From NCBI GenBank assembly GCA_031273045.1, contig JAISSQ010000244.1, forward strand, positions 1 through 44,055: a stretch of 44,055 bases of DNA, read 5' to 3'. The notes under the pieces were generated by a model. That model was given only the letters and a program-made list of their open reading frames with translations. It searched no databases and was not told where the DNA came from. Position numbers and translations under genes: made by a program. The stretch is from Puniceicoccales bacterium. Lineage in GTDB: Bacteria; Verrucomicrobiota; Verrucomicrobiia; Opitutales; UBA953. Every line of letters starts with the position of its first letter. Within the stretch, counting starts at the first letter, position 1. Below are positions 18,701 to 27,336 of this stretch, piece by piece.

Positions 18701-21700
18701 GTGTTGCCGGTGTGCACGTCGCGTCCGCTCAACGTGAGGGTGCCGCCGCCGGTCTTGGCGAGGGTGAACTGGGAGAGCGATTTGCTGGCGGAGTAGGGGT
18801 CTCCGATGGAACCGGAGAAGGAGCGGTCGGCATTGCGGACGATGTTGAAGGTGAGGACGGAGTAGTTCTGCGGGTCTTCGACGAGCGGGCCGCCGTTGAC
18901 GATGCGGTTGAGGACGGCGGTGGTGGGGTCGGTGTCGAGCACCTCGAAGTTGCTCAACGTCTGGTTGATGCCGGTGGATGTGCCGAGGGAGAGGATGCCG
19001 TAGGGTTTGCGACCGGTTTCGGGGTCAACCGCGCTGGCACCAAAGACGATTTTGGAGGCGGAGTGGATGGCGTCGGTGATGGCGAGGCGCAACGTTCCTT
19101 CAACGAGCAGGGTGTCGCCGGTGTAAGTGTTCTTGGCGCCGAGAATCCATTCGCCGGTGCCGGTCTTTTTGAGCGTGGTGCGCTTGCGTCCGGTGGAGTC
19201 CGGCGGGTTCGGGAGGATGAAGCCGAGGATGTTCGAGTTGGTGTAACTCGTGGTTTTGCGGTCGCCGGTGAGTTCGAGGGTGACGGTCTGGACCGCCGAA
19301 CTCAGGTCAATCTGGATGATGAAGTTTTGTCCGGCGGGAGAGGTGAACTGCAGACCGCCGCCGGAGGTGACGGGGCGTCCGGGGTTCGAGTAGGAACTTT
19401 CGATAATCGCGCCGCCGTCGCCGATGGTGAAAAGGCGTTGGAAGACGGAATTGTTGACCGTCACCGTCCCGGACGGTTCGTAGGTGCTTTTGAGGCGGGC
19501 ACCGCCGGAGATGTAGAGTTTGCTGGCTTGACCGTCATTGCCCGGGGTCGGGTCGCCCAGAACGCCGGAGGTGGCTGTATAGGTGAGCGGCGCGGTGAGG
19601 ATGAGGGTGCCGGCAAGGATGCGCGTGGCACCGGTGTAGTTGCTGGCGGCACCGCCGAGGGTGAACTCGCCAAGACCGGTCTTCACGATGGAGATGTTCG
19701 CGTCGTAGGCGCCAGTATCTATCGGGTTGATGATGTTGTAGCCCTCCGTGACGGCGACGCCGGAGGTATTGGTGTCCCGCAGGTCGCGCGCCTCATCGTA
19801 GATTTCCTCGTTCACGCCGAGGAAGGCGGTGCCGAAATTGGTGAGGCGGCCGATGGTTCCGCTGAAGATGTTGTAGTTTTCCTTTCCTTCCGGCCAATCG
19901 GGGATGGTGGTTGTCGCGGGGTCGCTGTCGTAGAGCGCGATGTCGAGGTAGAGGGTGCCGGTGATGGAGTTTTCCGTGCCGGCGATGTCGCTCATGTCGG
20001 CGTGATACGTCGTGTGGGCGTGCGCGATGTGGCTGTAGGAGTCGCCGGAGAGGAAGTGCAGGGTCTGGCGGGTGCCGTCCACGAGGGTCAGCGCGCCGGC
20101 GGAGAGGGTCAGCGCGGTGGATTGCGCGCCGCGCGTGGCAAGTTGCTCGGCGGAGAGCGGGGTGCTGGCGTAGTGCTGCAACGGCTTCGCCTGCGGGATG
20201 ATGTTCGTGACCGCGACGGCGTCCTTCGCGCGCAAAATCAGGTTGCCGTATTGGCGGACGCGGATGCCGCCGGGGACGTCGAGGGTCTTCACGCCGTTCT
20301 GACCGGCGGTGTCTTGGTCGTTGGCGTGGATATAGACGAACGCGCCGTCAATGATGAGTTGCCCGGAACCGTCGGTGTAAGTGCCGTCCGAGTTCTTCTG
20401 GCTGGCGGAGAGTTGGATGACCGGCGCCGCGCCGCGAAACACGAAGAGCGAGGAGGGGGCGTTGCCGTTGCCGAAGGACTCGGAGGTGTCCACGAAGGCG
20501 TCGTCCGGCAGGTTGTTTCTCGGCACCGTGTCCACGCGCCGGATGGTGAGGTCGCCAAGACCGGTGACGCGCACGATTTCCATGTTCGCGTAGGCACCGA
20601 TGGTCGCCGAGCCGAGGAGGCGGACATCGCTCACTCGAGGCAGATTCTCGGCGAGGTAAATGTCGGCACCGTCCTCCACCAAATACTCCAAATCAAGGAG
20701 ACCGAGGACGGTGAAGTCGTTGAGGTAGCCGGCACCGAGCAGGTTGGAGAGCGCGCCCGCCTTCTCCGTGCGCTCGCGGACGCGCGACCCGGCATTATTC
20801 ATGCCATAAACGTCAATGCTCACGCCGTCGCCTTTGATTTCGATGGGGGCCGTGATGTCGTTATTGCGGATGTCGAAGGTGCTGCCGGCGGCGGTGGAAG
20901 TGCCGGAGGAAGAGGGGCGGACGGTGATTCGGCTGGTGCTGCCGACGGGGTTTGTCGAATTGCCAAGCAGCGAGACGCGCCCTTGCTCGACAAGCAACTG
21001 CCCGTCGAAATTCGAGCCGTCTTCGAGTTCGAGGTAGAACGCGCCGGTGCCGGTCTTGAGGACGCCTATTTTCGCGCCGTTGGTGTTGGACAGCGTGCCG
21101 TAAAAGTAGAAATTCCGCGTCCCCTCGCCGAGGGTCAGCCAACTGGATGTCTCCGCCGCCGGCTCGTCGCCGCCACCGCCGGCACTGATGTTGTCATAGA
21201 CGGTGCCGCCGCCGATGAGCGCGTTCATCGAAACGCTCGTGCCGTTGATGTTCAGTTCGGCACCCGTCGCGACGGAAACATAGGAGGACGCCTTGCTCGT
21301 GCCGTGCGGAATGGCCTCCGTGTTGTCCACGACCACGCGCCCTTGGCTGATGAGAAGCGGACCGTTGAAGGAGTTCGCGCCGGCGAGGACGAGCACGCCG
21401 TAGCCGGTCTTGGTGACGCCGGCGGTCGAAGAGGTCGAGGGGGTGATGGAGCCGTTGATGATGAACGCCATCGTGTCGGTCTCACCGTTCCAGATTGAGG
21501 CGCCGCCCATCCGGTCCTCGGGAATGGCGTTCAGCGTCGGCGAGACGCGCAGCGTCAGCGAGACGTTTCCAAGCAGGATGCCGCGATTGGCGTGCAGCGA
21601 GACGTGCGTGTCCTGATACGTGATGCCGTTGAACTTCACGTTCGACAGGACGGGCGCAGAGGAGGAGCCGGTGCTGGACGTGGGGGTGTTGACGTAGATG

Positions 21701-24700
21701 TTGTCCGCATCCACTTCCGACGGCTCGGCACCGAGCGACCGGTCACCGGCAATGCCGAGGAAGCCGGATTCGAGGCGCGTGCCGCCGCTGAACGTGTTGT
21801 TCGCCTCATTCAGGAACCATGCGCCGGTGCCGGTGGACGCGCCGTTGACGGTGCCGGGGAAGAGCGTGTTGTTGTCCAATGTCGCGCTCTTGATGAGGGT
21901 CAGCACCCCGTTTTCGGGGTCATTCAGGGTGAGCGAGAGAATGCCGCCTTCGATGTTGCCGGACTGGAACGTCGCATAACCGACACTGCCGGCGTTCTGA
22001 CCGGCGGCACCATAAAGGTAAATCTCACGGTTGCCGCTGCCGGCGAACTCAACAGCGCGGTCCTTGTTCGAGAACCACACACGACCGTCCGCGATTTCCA
22101 GATAGTATTTCTGCACACCGGCGGCGTCGCCCGACGAACCGGGCAAGCCGAGCGTGAAGTTGCGGTTCGTCATGATGTTCACCGACGGCACCGACGCCAC
22201 CGGCGTGTCGAGCGGTGTGCCGGTGGTGAAATCCTGCGCGCTCTGGCGGATGCGCAGGCGCGTGCCGCTCGCCAGAACAAGCCAGTCCGAGGGAGCGGTG
22301 GCGGCGGCGGCGTTGATTTCCGCCTGCGTCGCGGTGTCGGCAAGCAGGGCGACACCACCGGTGCCGAGTGCCGAGGGCTGCCCGAAATTCGTCAGCAACG
22401 GGCGGATGCGCACTTCGGCTCCGGGATCGTTCCAGTCCGCGGGAACGGGGCTGCCCTCGGCGTCCAGCGCGCCAATCCATTCGCCCGGAACGCCGCCGTC
22501 GTCGAGGTCGAGTGTGTTTTTCTCAACGATTGTTTTGCCGGTGAAGGTGTGCGCGCCGGAGATTTGCAGAATGCCGGAGTCGGTTTTGCGAATGCCGGCG
22601 ACACCGGCGATGCGCCCGTTGTAGTAATTCTGGCTGTAACGGTAGTCAAAGACGCCGTCGGGCTCGTTCTCCCCCACATCCGCCGTGCCGTCGGTGTATT
22701 CGATGGTGAGATTGAGTTTTGACGGCGTGATTTGCGTGACGCCTTCGGAGCCGGTGATGGTGATTTGGCGCGGCTTGACCTCGCCGCTGACGTTGGCGAC
22801 CACCGAGGAACCGTTGGTCTGGAAAATCACCGAGTCGTAGTTGTAGAAGCCGTCGTAAATGGGGGTGCCGGTGACGGAATTCAGCCCCGCCGTGTTGTCC
22901 TGCCAGAAGAGGTCGCCGTCGGTTTCCTCAACGCGCCAGAGTTGCGGCGTCTCGTTGCGCCAGACGAGTTCGTGGTTGCCGGGACCGTTCACCGCAAGGG
23001 AGACGGTTTTCTGCGCGGCACTGTAGGCGAGCGAAAGCGAGGTGATGCCGCGCGGGGTCTCCTCCGACGAAAGGGTCTGACTCTCGTAACCGGCAACGGT
23101 GGTGACGACGCCGGTCAGGGTGTCGGTGTAGGAGAACGTGAGCCGCTGCAGCACGGTGTTGGTGGAGCCGGCGGTGGCGGCGTCGTCGAGCGTCGAAGTG
23201 CTCCAAGTCAGCACGGGGAACGAGACGGTGCCGCCAACCTCCGCCGCGCCGGGGACGCCGCTGGGGAAGGCAAAGTCGAGGTTCAGCGCGCCGGCGGCGT
23301 CGGGCACGACGAGGTTGCGCACGAGCAGGTAGCCGTGGCGGGCGAGGCGGACGTCGTTGTCGTCAACCTCCACCGCCGGCGCGTTCACAGCGAAGCGCAA
23401 CGAGCCGCCGGGGACCGCCACCGCGCCGTCGGTCACGAGCGTCTCGCCGGCACCGCGAATGGTCAGCGTGCCGTCAATGGCGAGTCCGTAGCGCGAGGAC
23501 GAGGTGGTGTCGCCGACGGCGAGCAGGTGGTTGTTCGACAGGGCGATGTCGCCGTAAATGGTCGGTTCATCGAGGGAGACGGTTCCGCCGTCCGCGAGCA
23601 GGACTCCGGCGCGCGAGACGTAGTCCTCGTTGTTGCGACCGGTGAGGGCGGGCGAATTGTCCACGCGCAGTTCGAGCGTGTGCGTCGCGTCCTCGGCGTA
23701 GCGCAGGTCGAGTTGTCCGCCCGACTCGATGACGAGCGAGGAGGTCTGCGGGCGGATGAAGCCGCGCAACGGGGTGTAGGTGGTCGTGACGCCGGCAGCG
23801 TCAGTGCCGCTGATGGCGTCCGAGACGTTCAAGATGCTCGTTTGGGTCGTCACGGTGACCGCGCCGGGGTCTTCCTCCGTCCCTGCCGGTGTCCTGACTT
23901 CGACCTGATAGAGGGCGGTCTCCGGCGTGAGCGCGACGTAGCCGGTCTGCGGGTTCGCCCCGGTGATTTCCGAAGGCAGAATCAGCGGCGCGCCAAAAAT
24001 CAGCGTGCCCAGCGCGACGGTGGTGCGTCCGGTGTAGGACGCCGAGGCGAGCGCGAACTGCCCCAGTCCCTGCTTGGTGAAATTGCCCGCGCCGAAAACG
24101 TCCTGCCGGAAGTATTCGACGACGTTCATGTAGGCGGGCAGCGGCGGGTCGGCGAGCGACGCGATGGACGCGGGCTCGGTGCCCCATTTCGCGAAGAAGT
24201 CCTCGCGGTGGATTTCGAGCGTGGCGTTCGCGCGCACCTCGAACGATTTCAGGTTGTCGCCAAGGTCAACGCCGTCGGTGAGTTTGAGCGTGCCGGACTG
24301 GACGACGGTGCCGCCTTTGTAGTCGAGATTGCCGCCGAGGGTGAGCACGCCGTCGCCGGTTTTGACGAGGTTGAGCAGGCCGTCAATGCGCCCGCTGTAT
24401 TCGCTGTTCACGCCGGCGTAGGAGCCGTCGGAAAGCAGACGCGAACTGTTGATGGTGAGGGTGACGAGGGCGTCCTGCAGGAGCGGGTCGGTGGTCTCGT
24501 AGTAGATGCGCCCGCTGCCGTTGCCGGAGAGCGGTCCGATGGCTTCGGAGTGGCCGTTCATGTTGAGGACGCCGCCATCGAGCGTCACCGGCGCGGTGTC
24601 GTAAATCTGGTCCTCGCCGCTGCCGGCGAGGATGACCGTGCTCGGACCGGAGGTGTCCGCGACGACGGTCAGTCCACCGGCACCGACGGCGTAGGTGTCC

Positions 24701-26454
24701 GTCTTGTTGAGCAGGACGGTGTTGCCGCCTTCGACGCGGATGCCGGCACCGAGGTTCGGCTCGGAGCCGAACAACTCCACGGTGTAGGGCGCGCTCGTCG
24801 TCTGGCGCGTGAAGCGGAGCACGCCGCCGGCACCGATGATGTCGGCGGTGCCGCCCGTCCCGTAGGCGTCACCGGCGGCGGTAACGGGCACGCCGCTGTA
24901 GAAGATGCCGTTGACGGTGCCGCTCATCGCGGTCGCCTCCGGCAGGACGAGCGAGACGACGCGCTCAATCGAGTAGGTGACGGCGGCGGTGCCGGAACCG
25001 CCCGGCGCGTTGAACGTGGCGACGCCGGAGGCGGGAACGTTGATGGTCAGACCGTGGCGCAGTTGTTCGGGGTCGCCGTCGGCGTTGGTCAGCGCGCGGT
25101 TCGCCGCCTTCTCGTTCTCGGTCAGGCCGAGGGTGTGCGAGTAGGCGTTGTAGTCGGTGCCGGTGTCGCGCGCGGGGTCGTAGGCGAGCGTGGCACCGGG
25201 GAAGAGGGAGAGGACGCGCCACTTCGCGGGGTCGCTGCCGGTGCTCGATGCGCCGAGCGAGGAGACGTTGCGCACGTCAATCTTGCCGGTGTCGGCGTTC
25301 GCGGGAGTGTTCGGATATTTGTAGGTGAGCCAGCCCTCACGCACGACGATGTCGCCGGTGAACGCGCTGTTGTCGCCGGTGAGCAGCGAGGGGTCGTCGT
25401 AGTGCCCGTCGGTCATGCCGGCGGGGTCGAGGCGTCCGGTGAGGATGAGGTTCGCGGAGCCGCGCTTGTAGAGGACGCCGTCGCCTTTGAGTGTCGCCGC
25501 GAGGGTGACGGTGCTGGTGGCGGCGCCTCGGAAAATGTCGAGCGCGGGGTGCGCGATGGCGTCGCCCAGAAGCAGGTGCCCGCTGGTTCCCGAAGAACCG
25601 CCGTTGCCGGTGACCGGTGCGTCGTCGCGCCACAGGGTGATGGTCTGCACGCCGGAGAGGTTGCCCTCGGTGCTGCCGGTGCCGACTTGCAGCGTCGCGC
25701 GCGGGAAAATCTCAATGCTGCCGGTGAAGCGCGAGGTGTCGCCGGTGAAAATCAGCCGGCTGAACGCGCCAATCCAGAACGTGGGCGGAGTGCCGCTCGT
25801 CGGTATCGGGTCGGCGCGAAACGCCAGACCGATGGAAAGGGTGTGGTCGCCAATGCCTTCCAACGAAACGAGCGAGCCGGAAATCGTGCCGATGTTGTTC
25901 GTGATATTGCCGCCGCCGACGCCGCTAATCGCCGTAATCCGCGCGTCCCCAAGCAGGGTCACGGTTCCGGTGACGGTGGCGTTGTTCGTGATTTGCAGCG
26001 CGCCGAAAATGCGGTCACCGGTGGCGGCGGTGCTCTCCACGTAGCCGTTGCCGAGAATGAAAAAATTGTTTCCCGCAACATCGCCGTCGCGGACAAGCGC
26101 CGTGGTTTCAGGGTTCACGCCGGCATAAACCAGCGAATCGTCCGCATAAAAATCGTAGCCCCAAATCTCGCGGTCATTGCCCCCGCTGGCAATCGTTCCG
26201 GTGACAACATGGGCTTCGGCGGGAATGGTGTGCGTGACACTCCACGGCGAGCCGTCGGAATTTGCGCCGGTAAGGGTAATCGTGTTGCCGGCGACGACGG
26301 CACCGGCGGCGCTCGGAGCAACGGGGAAAACACTGGCGGCGGCGGCACCAAGGCCGAGGGAGGCGGCGGCGGCGAGAAGGAGTTTGCGCGCGGGGCGGCG
26401 CGACGGGGTTTCCGGCTTGGCTTGGCGGGGGAAAACGAGGGAGGACTTTTTCAT
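12784..26454 (-). CDS. Giant autotransporter with beta-strand repeats (4556 residues)
   Basis: A type V-secreted surface protein. It has an extended signal peptide (basic N-region, then KLLLAAAASLGLGAAAASVFPV), a passenger of about 4200 residues predicted as a long beta-helix, and a C-terminal beta-barrel of about 278 residues (encoded near 12784-13620) ending in the outer-membrane motif RIRF. The passenger contains about 14-15 recognisable autotransporter-associated beta-strand repeats of the form KTGxGxLxLxGxNxYxGGTxVxxGTL; examples are VKTGDGVLTLGGNLDYKGGT, LKKTGTGEWILGAKNTYTGD and VKSGTGVLNLLADNEYAGGT. Roles in such proteins include adhesion and polysaccharide binding; the ligand here is unknown. 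The frame is intact throughout. A 204-bp leader separates it from rsfS, and the OPA transporter follows 10 bp downstream. No protease active site was recognised. Confidence 0.96.
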   Translation of the reverse strand: MKKSSLVFPRQAKPETPSRRPARKLLLAAAASLGLGAAAASVFPVAPSAAGAVVAGNTITLTGANSDGSPWSVTHTIPAEAHVVTGTIASGGNDREIWGYDFYADDSLVYAGVNPETTALVRDGDVAGNNFFILGNGYVESTAATGDRIFGALQITNNATVTGTVTLLGDARITAISGVGGGNITNNIGTISGSLVSLEGIGDHTLSIGLAFRADPIPTSGTPPTFWIGAFSRLIFTGDTSRFTGSIEIFPRATLQVGTGSTEGNLSGVQTITLWRDDAPVTGNGGSSGTSGHLLLGDAIAHPALDIFRGAATSTVTLAATLKGDGVLYKRGSANLILTGRLDPAGMTDGHYDDPSLLTGDNSAFTGDIVVREGWLTYKYPNTPANADTGKIDVRNVSSLGASSTGSDPAKWRVLSLFPGATLAYDPARDTGTDYNAYSHTLGLTENEKAANRALTNADGDPEQLRHGLTINVPASGVATFNAPGGSGTAAVTYSIERVVSLVLPEATAMSGTVNGIFYSGVPVTAAGDAYGTGGTADIIGAGGVLRFTRQTTSAPYTVELFGSEPNLGAGIRVEGGNTVLLNKTDTYAVGAGGLTVVADTSGPSTVILAGSGEDQIYDTAPVTLDGGVLNMNGHSEAIGPLSGNGSGRIYYETTDPLLQDALVTLTINSSRLLSDGSYAGVNSEYSGRIDGLLNLVKTGDGVLTLGGNLDYKGGTVVQSGTLKLTDGVDLGDNLKSFEVRANATLEIHREDFFAKWGTEPASIASLADPPLPAYMNVVEYFRQDVFGAGNFTKQGLGQFALASASYTGRTTVALGTLIFGAPLILPSEITGANPQTGYVALTPETALYQVEVRTPAGTEEDPGAVTVTTQTSILNVSDAISGTDAAGVTTTYTPLRGFIRPQTSSLVIESGGQLDLRYAEDATHTLELRVDNSPALTGRNNEDYVSRAGVLLADGGTVSLDEPTIYGDIALSNNHLLAVGDTTSSSRYGLAIDGTLTIRGAGETLVTDGAVAVPGGSLRFAVNAPAVEVDDNDVRLARHGYLLVRNLVVPDAAGALNLDFAFPSGVPGAAEVGGTVSFPVLTWSTSTLDDAATAGSTNTVLQRLTFSYTDTLTGVVTTVAGYESQTLSSEETPRGITSLSLAYSAAQKTVSLAVNGPGNHELVWRNETPQLWRVEETDGDLFWQDNTAGLNSVTGTPIYDGFYNYDSVIFQTNGSSVVANVSGEVKPRQITITGSEGVTQITPSKLNLTIEYTDGTADVGENEPDGVFDYRYSQNYYNGRIAGVAGIRKTDSGILQISGAHTFTGKTIVEKNTLDLDDGGVPGEWIGALDAEGSPVPADWNDPGAEVRIRPLLTNFGQPSALGTGGVALLADTATQAEINAAAATAPSDWLVLASGTRLRIRQSAQDFTTGTPLDTPVASVPSVNIMTNRNFTLGLPGSSGDAAGVQKYYLEIADGRVWFSNKDRAVEFAGSGNREIYLYGAAGQNAGSVGYATFQSGNIEGGILSLTLNDPENGVLTLIKSATLDNNTLFPGTVNGASTGTGAWFLNEANNTFSGGTRLESGFLGIAGDRSLGAEPSEVDADNIYVNTPTSSTGSSSAPVLSNVKFNGITYQDTHVSLHANRGILLGNVSLTLRVSPTLNAIPEDRMGGASIWNGETDTMAFIINGSITPSTSSTAGVTKTGYGVLVLAGANSFNGPLLISQGRVVVDNTEAIPHGTSKASSYVSVATGAELNINGTSVSMNALIGGGTVYDNISAGGGGDEPAAETSSWLTLGEGTRNFYFYGTLSNTNGAKIGVLKTGTGAFYLELEDGSNFDGQLLVEQGRVSLLGNSTNPVGSTSRITVRPSSSGTSTAAGSTFDIRNNDITAPIEIKGDGVSIDVYGMNNAGSRVRERTEKAGALSNLLGAGYLNDFTVLGLLDLEYLVEDGADIYLAENLPRVSDVRLLGSATIGAYANMEIVRVTGLGDLTIRRVDTVPRNNLPDDAFVDTSESFGNGNAPSSLFVFRGAAPVIQLSASQKNSDGTYTDGSGQLIIDGAFVYIHANDQDTAGQNGVKTLDVPGGIRVRQYGNLILRAKDAVAVTNIIPQAKPLQHYASTPLSAEQLATRGAQSTALTLSAGALTLVDGTRQTLHFLSGDSYSHIAHAHTTYHADMSDIAGTENSITGTLYLDIALYDSDPATTTIPDWPEGKENYNIFSGTIGRLTNFGTAFLGVNEEIYDEARDLRDTNTSGVAVTEGYNIINPIDTGAYDANISIVKTGLGEFTLGGAASNYTGATRILAGTLILTAPLTYTATSGVLGDPTPGNDGQASKLYISGGARLKSTYEPSGTVTVNNSVFQRLFTIGDGGAIIESSYSNPGRPVTSGGGLQFTSPAGQNFIIQIDLSSAVQTVTLELTGDRKTTSYTNSNILGFILPNPPDSTGRKRTTLKKTGTGEWILGAKNTYTGDTLLVEGTLRLAITDAIHSASKIVFGASAVDPETGRKPYGILSLGTSTGINQTLSNFEVLDTDPTTAVLNRIVNGGPLVEDPQNYSVLTFNIVRNADRSFSGSIGDPYSASKSLSQFTLAKTGGGTLTLSGRDVHTGNTLVKEGTLRLGGRVTSLLSEYIFVDPGLNAPVSEVNRPVLDVSLLRSNAGGTASPKYFTISGEDYLNRSTLVAGRTLTTGVYDALPDLIGDFQLQGGVLYIGGSQGTEPIIDSYTGEPVGNQIIVVDRAATLTIDGTLSTVASVKNAAGTEVGVPSSTILFTFASTVDPNLNSSTLTYDERQFLARDPATLTSDEIALRETLIARIPQTNDLLVVTNLSIGGELIISPVMPSSDDERAGYRLAKGTGDTPVSYPVIKYNTLYVDGFADAADAAERLAILNSFVEFRWDQSKFTDPRYTILFRDDAAGKMIYMDVYATAYGNELYWVGDPNQQWGDPASTGANFFQEVVNPDGTISRVGKTSYAPGDTAIFDDQVSDPLRRLVTIVPEGVTLGEARFDNSIGRDYTITADSGPMSGSTGYLVKSGTGVLNLLADNEYAGGTIIYDGTIYLGTDLALGLNRRRDTSSDVNVRAGRVDFYGGTLISGTPRYLDYDFNFFSGGTGTFDTSGGDMRITGLLYSTGSGDRGTLIKDGTTHNDPSLGYTDTLFLAANTRLTQEGNYATGDESDDVSRFEGTIRVDSGSVAIGATGDQIARLPALGSAAALDPTQYGAATQIAKMDDEVIVRSASAVSEDGKVWLGPVWDSAFEKLLRAKKNKNAHSENNGLPVVMSVYTDENGETVTNYKTATIGGVIIANFGSANFSLADRTTLKIDLDRNGTVGETVFDRYKAAGTLGGAVRIGSLAGGASGTAAGPNTPVVSSDVPGAIQLVVGKDGVSTTGATAAGVFYGYITDGAAGAKISLVIDDSTANIALKLGSERNAYTGGTIIRNGTLQVGSGLAEGSIGRVKAFGVYADGGGNYRGVTGVQVNAADGSIYSIDTGTDAPKPVIVAGTYENAVNPGVFDAFANPTTFTQYAVGALPNGGYDVVIEQNGTLLFNGDRVEKQIFDYKILSYGTIAKDNTNALVFTTENPEIHGTVQILNGSIRIGDGQNVLNGGNVLGDAEIRFGSDDDNGGEHNRALIFDCGDSTYTIANKISGDGELQKLDPGRLIFTGDNLSTGITNISNGVFQIWDGSEMTRTKTYSASNIVVTNSELRLVPGDAPAGTEPRDHYLDLGANVSGVGASITVNGTSPSSLAIITGDISINGTIVVNSGILQLGNGSDAKGTIAGGAQIQINNGGHFRFSKPYVAGDALGTVVSSKITADSGAFLTVERGLVTLTESNAIAGHIYVGNNTGDTSAANVAKLQIGSGGHSGAINAVEINPVEVFLFRNAELIFNRDGTGVTTGSKVTVKGQGNIVKRGPGEIVFDSVSEHTGGTIVEEGRLIIDTANLPLPLRDPATYDTNGYAYLEATGSGVLELRHGAVPVQAGVTTPAFQIGDSIRGTGIISLAPNETVLAGAYAAYEFVAGGSSSSLNVLEVQSWASLSLGAEADTLIRVKTISLARNSLLSGQGTVAGNLVVAAGASVFSNTTPVGKITVNGDITTAGDVGFKVTYSTPTHYSDSGYISDAVHYTGTVTFEPGATISLDFSELGSADTNLPATGTTFELFIDDNTADGKPSIAGNYTIGNYNELEALGIIGKFFFYKTGNGVAVIFADDLSDVPGFDLPDSLSDFTRYLNTVLKSSNPGAAAARETIYQLLGSDASTAGEAFKSTVPSMHAALPTMSISAAHDAASSLREHLEALRYERGVQNTTINWAPYIVGTGAYAKYENPGANDPAFDIDSYGALVGFDSDLGTHFTLGANVGYNNARARFHSGSNGDKATSENIRGTLYASLRASNWLFFDAQFHGGYSSYETRGHDVFGGKTAKPEGTDIGAGLYVGSVIPLPKFISFTPFAGFDYVSATVSNFSEKGSAAAMHLDEITQDSLQIRIGSGLNWLINPWSGAVLRLGCEVAYTVEMLDTDASITARFANDTSGNSFRITAPALPEHTLQAGPRVELTFGGNKSLNIGYTYETDFGSLTIHRFNASFRIRF

Positions 26455-26580
26455 GGATGGAAAAGCGAGGAGAGGAAGACGGGTGTGGAGTGCGTGGGAA
26501 AGTGGGAGATGGAAAAAACGGTGCGTCGGGAAAACGAGGGGAGGTTGGAAAATTCGGGACGGGGGGAGTTACAGAAAATG

Positions 26581-26606
26581 CCGCAACGAGGCAATTCAAG
26601 TTGCGG
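26581..26606 (-). terminator. Possible weak terminator or hairpin between rsfS and the autotransporter
   Basis: A 7-bp perfect inverted repeat CCGCAAC/GTTGCGG with a 12-nt loop. On the minus strand it is followed by CATTTTCTGT, a weak U-rich tail. It lies about 50 bp past the rsfS stop and about 127 bp before the autotransporter start, so it could end the adk-like/nadD/rsfS transcript or act in the autotransporter leader. Confidence 0.35.
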
Positions 26607-26658
26607 GAAAAATGAGGGTTTGCGCACCGGTGGCAAGACGGCAAAGCGCGCCCGCGCA

Positions 26659-27336
26659 CTACCGGCGCGCCCACAACTGCTCCAAGCGATAGTTGCTCCG
26701 TTGCGCCGGCAGGAAGAGGTGGAAAACGACATCAAAAGCGTCCACCACGCACCAGCCGCTCTCCGTCCGCCCGTCACTGCCCAAAACCACCTCCTCCATC
26801 TCCGCGAGTTCCCGCTCCAACGCCACGCGCAACGCCCGCAAGTGCGGCTCTGAAGTGCCCGTCGCAATCACCAGAAAATCCGTCACCGGCGACTTTCCGC
26901 GAACGTCCACCACGACAACGTCCTCCGCCTTCTTCTCGTCCAGTGCCCGCAGGCACCGCGAAACCAGCGGCGGATGCGCCACCTCCGGCGAAGGGCCAAC
27001 GGAGCGCGGCGACGAAGGGGCTGCCTTCTTCGGCGAAGCGTTAACGGAGCGCAGCGGAGTTAGCGACGCCGGCACCTTCGGCTCCGCCGCCGGTGCGGAC
27101 GAGGACGAAGCGCGCTTTGCCGCGCCACGCCGCTCGATGACGCCCGTGAGCAGGGACGTCCCCGCCGCGCGCCCGCGAACCTCCGAAACCGCCCGCGCCG
27201 CAATCTCCGCAAGCGTCGGCACCGCGCCGACACCACCGGCAATGCCACCGGCAGCGGCTTTTTGGGTAGCACTTTTGGGGGCGGATTTCGCGCTCGCGCT
27301 CGTCGCGGCGCGCTTTCGGGCTGGGGGGCGGCTCAT
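26659..27336 (-). CDS. rsfS: Ribosomal silencing factor RsfS with a long N-terminal extension
   Basis: RsfS (RsfA/Iojap family) binds ribosomal protein uL14 and blocks subunit joining in starvation. The domain occupies the last 105 residues: CLRALDEKKAEDVVVVDVRG, then SPVTDFLVIATGTSEPHLRAL, and GSDGRTESGWCVVDAFDVVFHLF. Before it lie about 120 residues rich in Ala, Ser, Pro and Lys, absent from typical RsfS (105-130 residues). I choose ATG 27336 because it overlaps the nadD stop as ATGA; an internal start cannot be excluded. The extension includes two copies of an approximately 27-bp sequence, giving the repeated peptide RSVxxSP. The nadD-rsfS order is a widespread bacterial arrangement. Confidence 0.92.
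   Translation of the reverse strand: MSRPPARKRAATSASAKSAPKSATQKAAAGGIAGGVGAVPTLAEIAARAVSEVRGRAAGTSLLTGVIERRGAAKRASSSSAPAAEPKVPASLTPLRSVNASPKKAAPSSPRSVGPSPEVAHPPLVSRCLRALDEKKAEDVVVVDVRGKSPVTDFLVIATGTSEPHLRALRVALERELAEMEEVVLGSDGRTESGWCVVDAFDVVFHLFLPAQRSNYRLEQLWARR
26986..27057. repeat. Two-copy 27-bp direct repeat inside rsfS
   Basis: CGGCGAAG-N4-AACGGAGCGC followed by RGCG occurs at 26986-27012 and 27031-27057. The copies are 45 bp apart start to start, so they stay in frame in rsfS and yield RSVGPSP and RSVNASP. The sequence is unlike the surrounding codon pattern and looks like a dispersed repeat captured by the coding region. Confidence 0.6.

Noticed and set aside
16207-21498. 1763-residue plus-strand ORF
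   Set aside because: Same shadow effect; the minus-strand frame has clear autotransporter repeats over the whole length.
22732-26853. 1373-residue plus-strand ORF running past the autotransporter start into rsfS
   Set aside because: Arg/Gly/Glu-rich, no domains, no ribosome-binding site; spans two real minus-strand genes.
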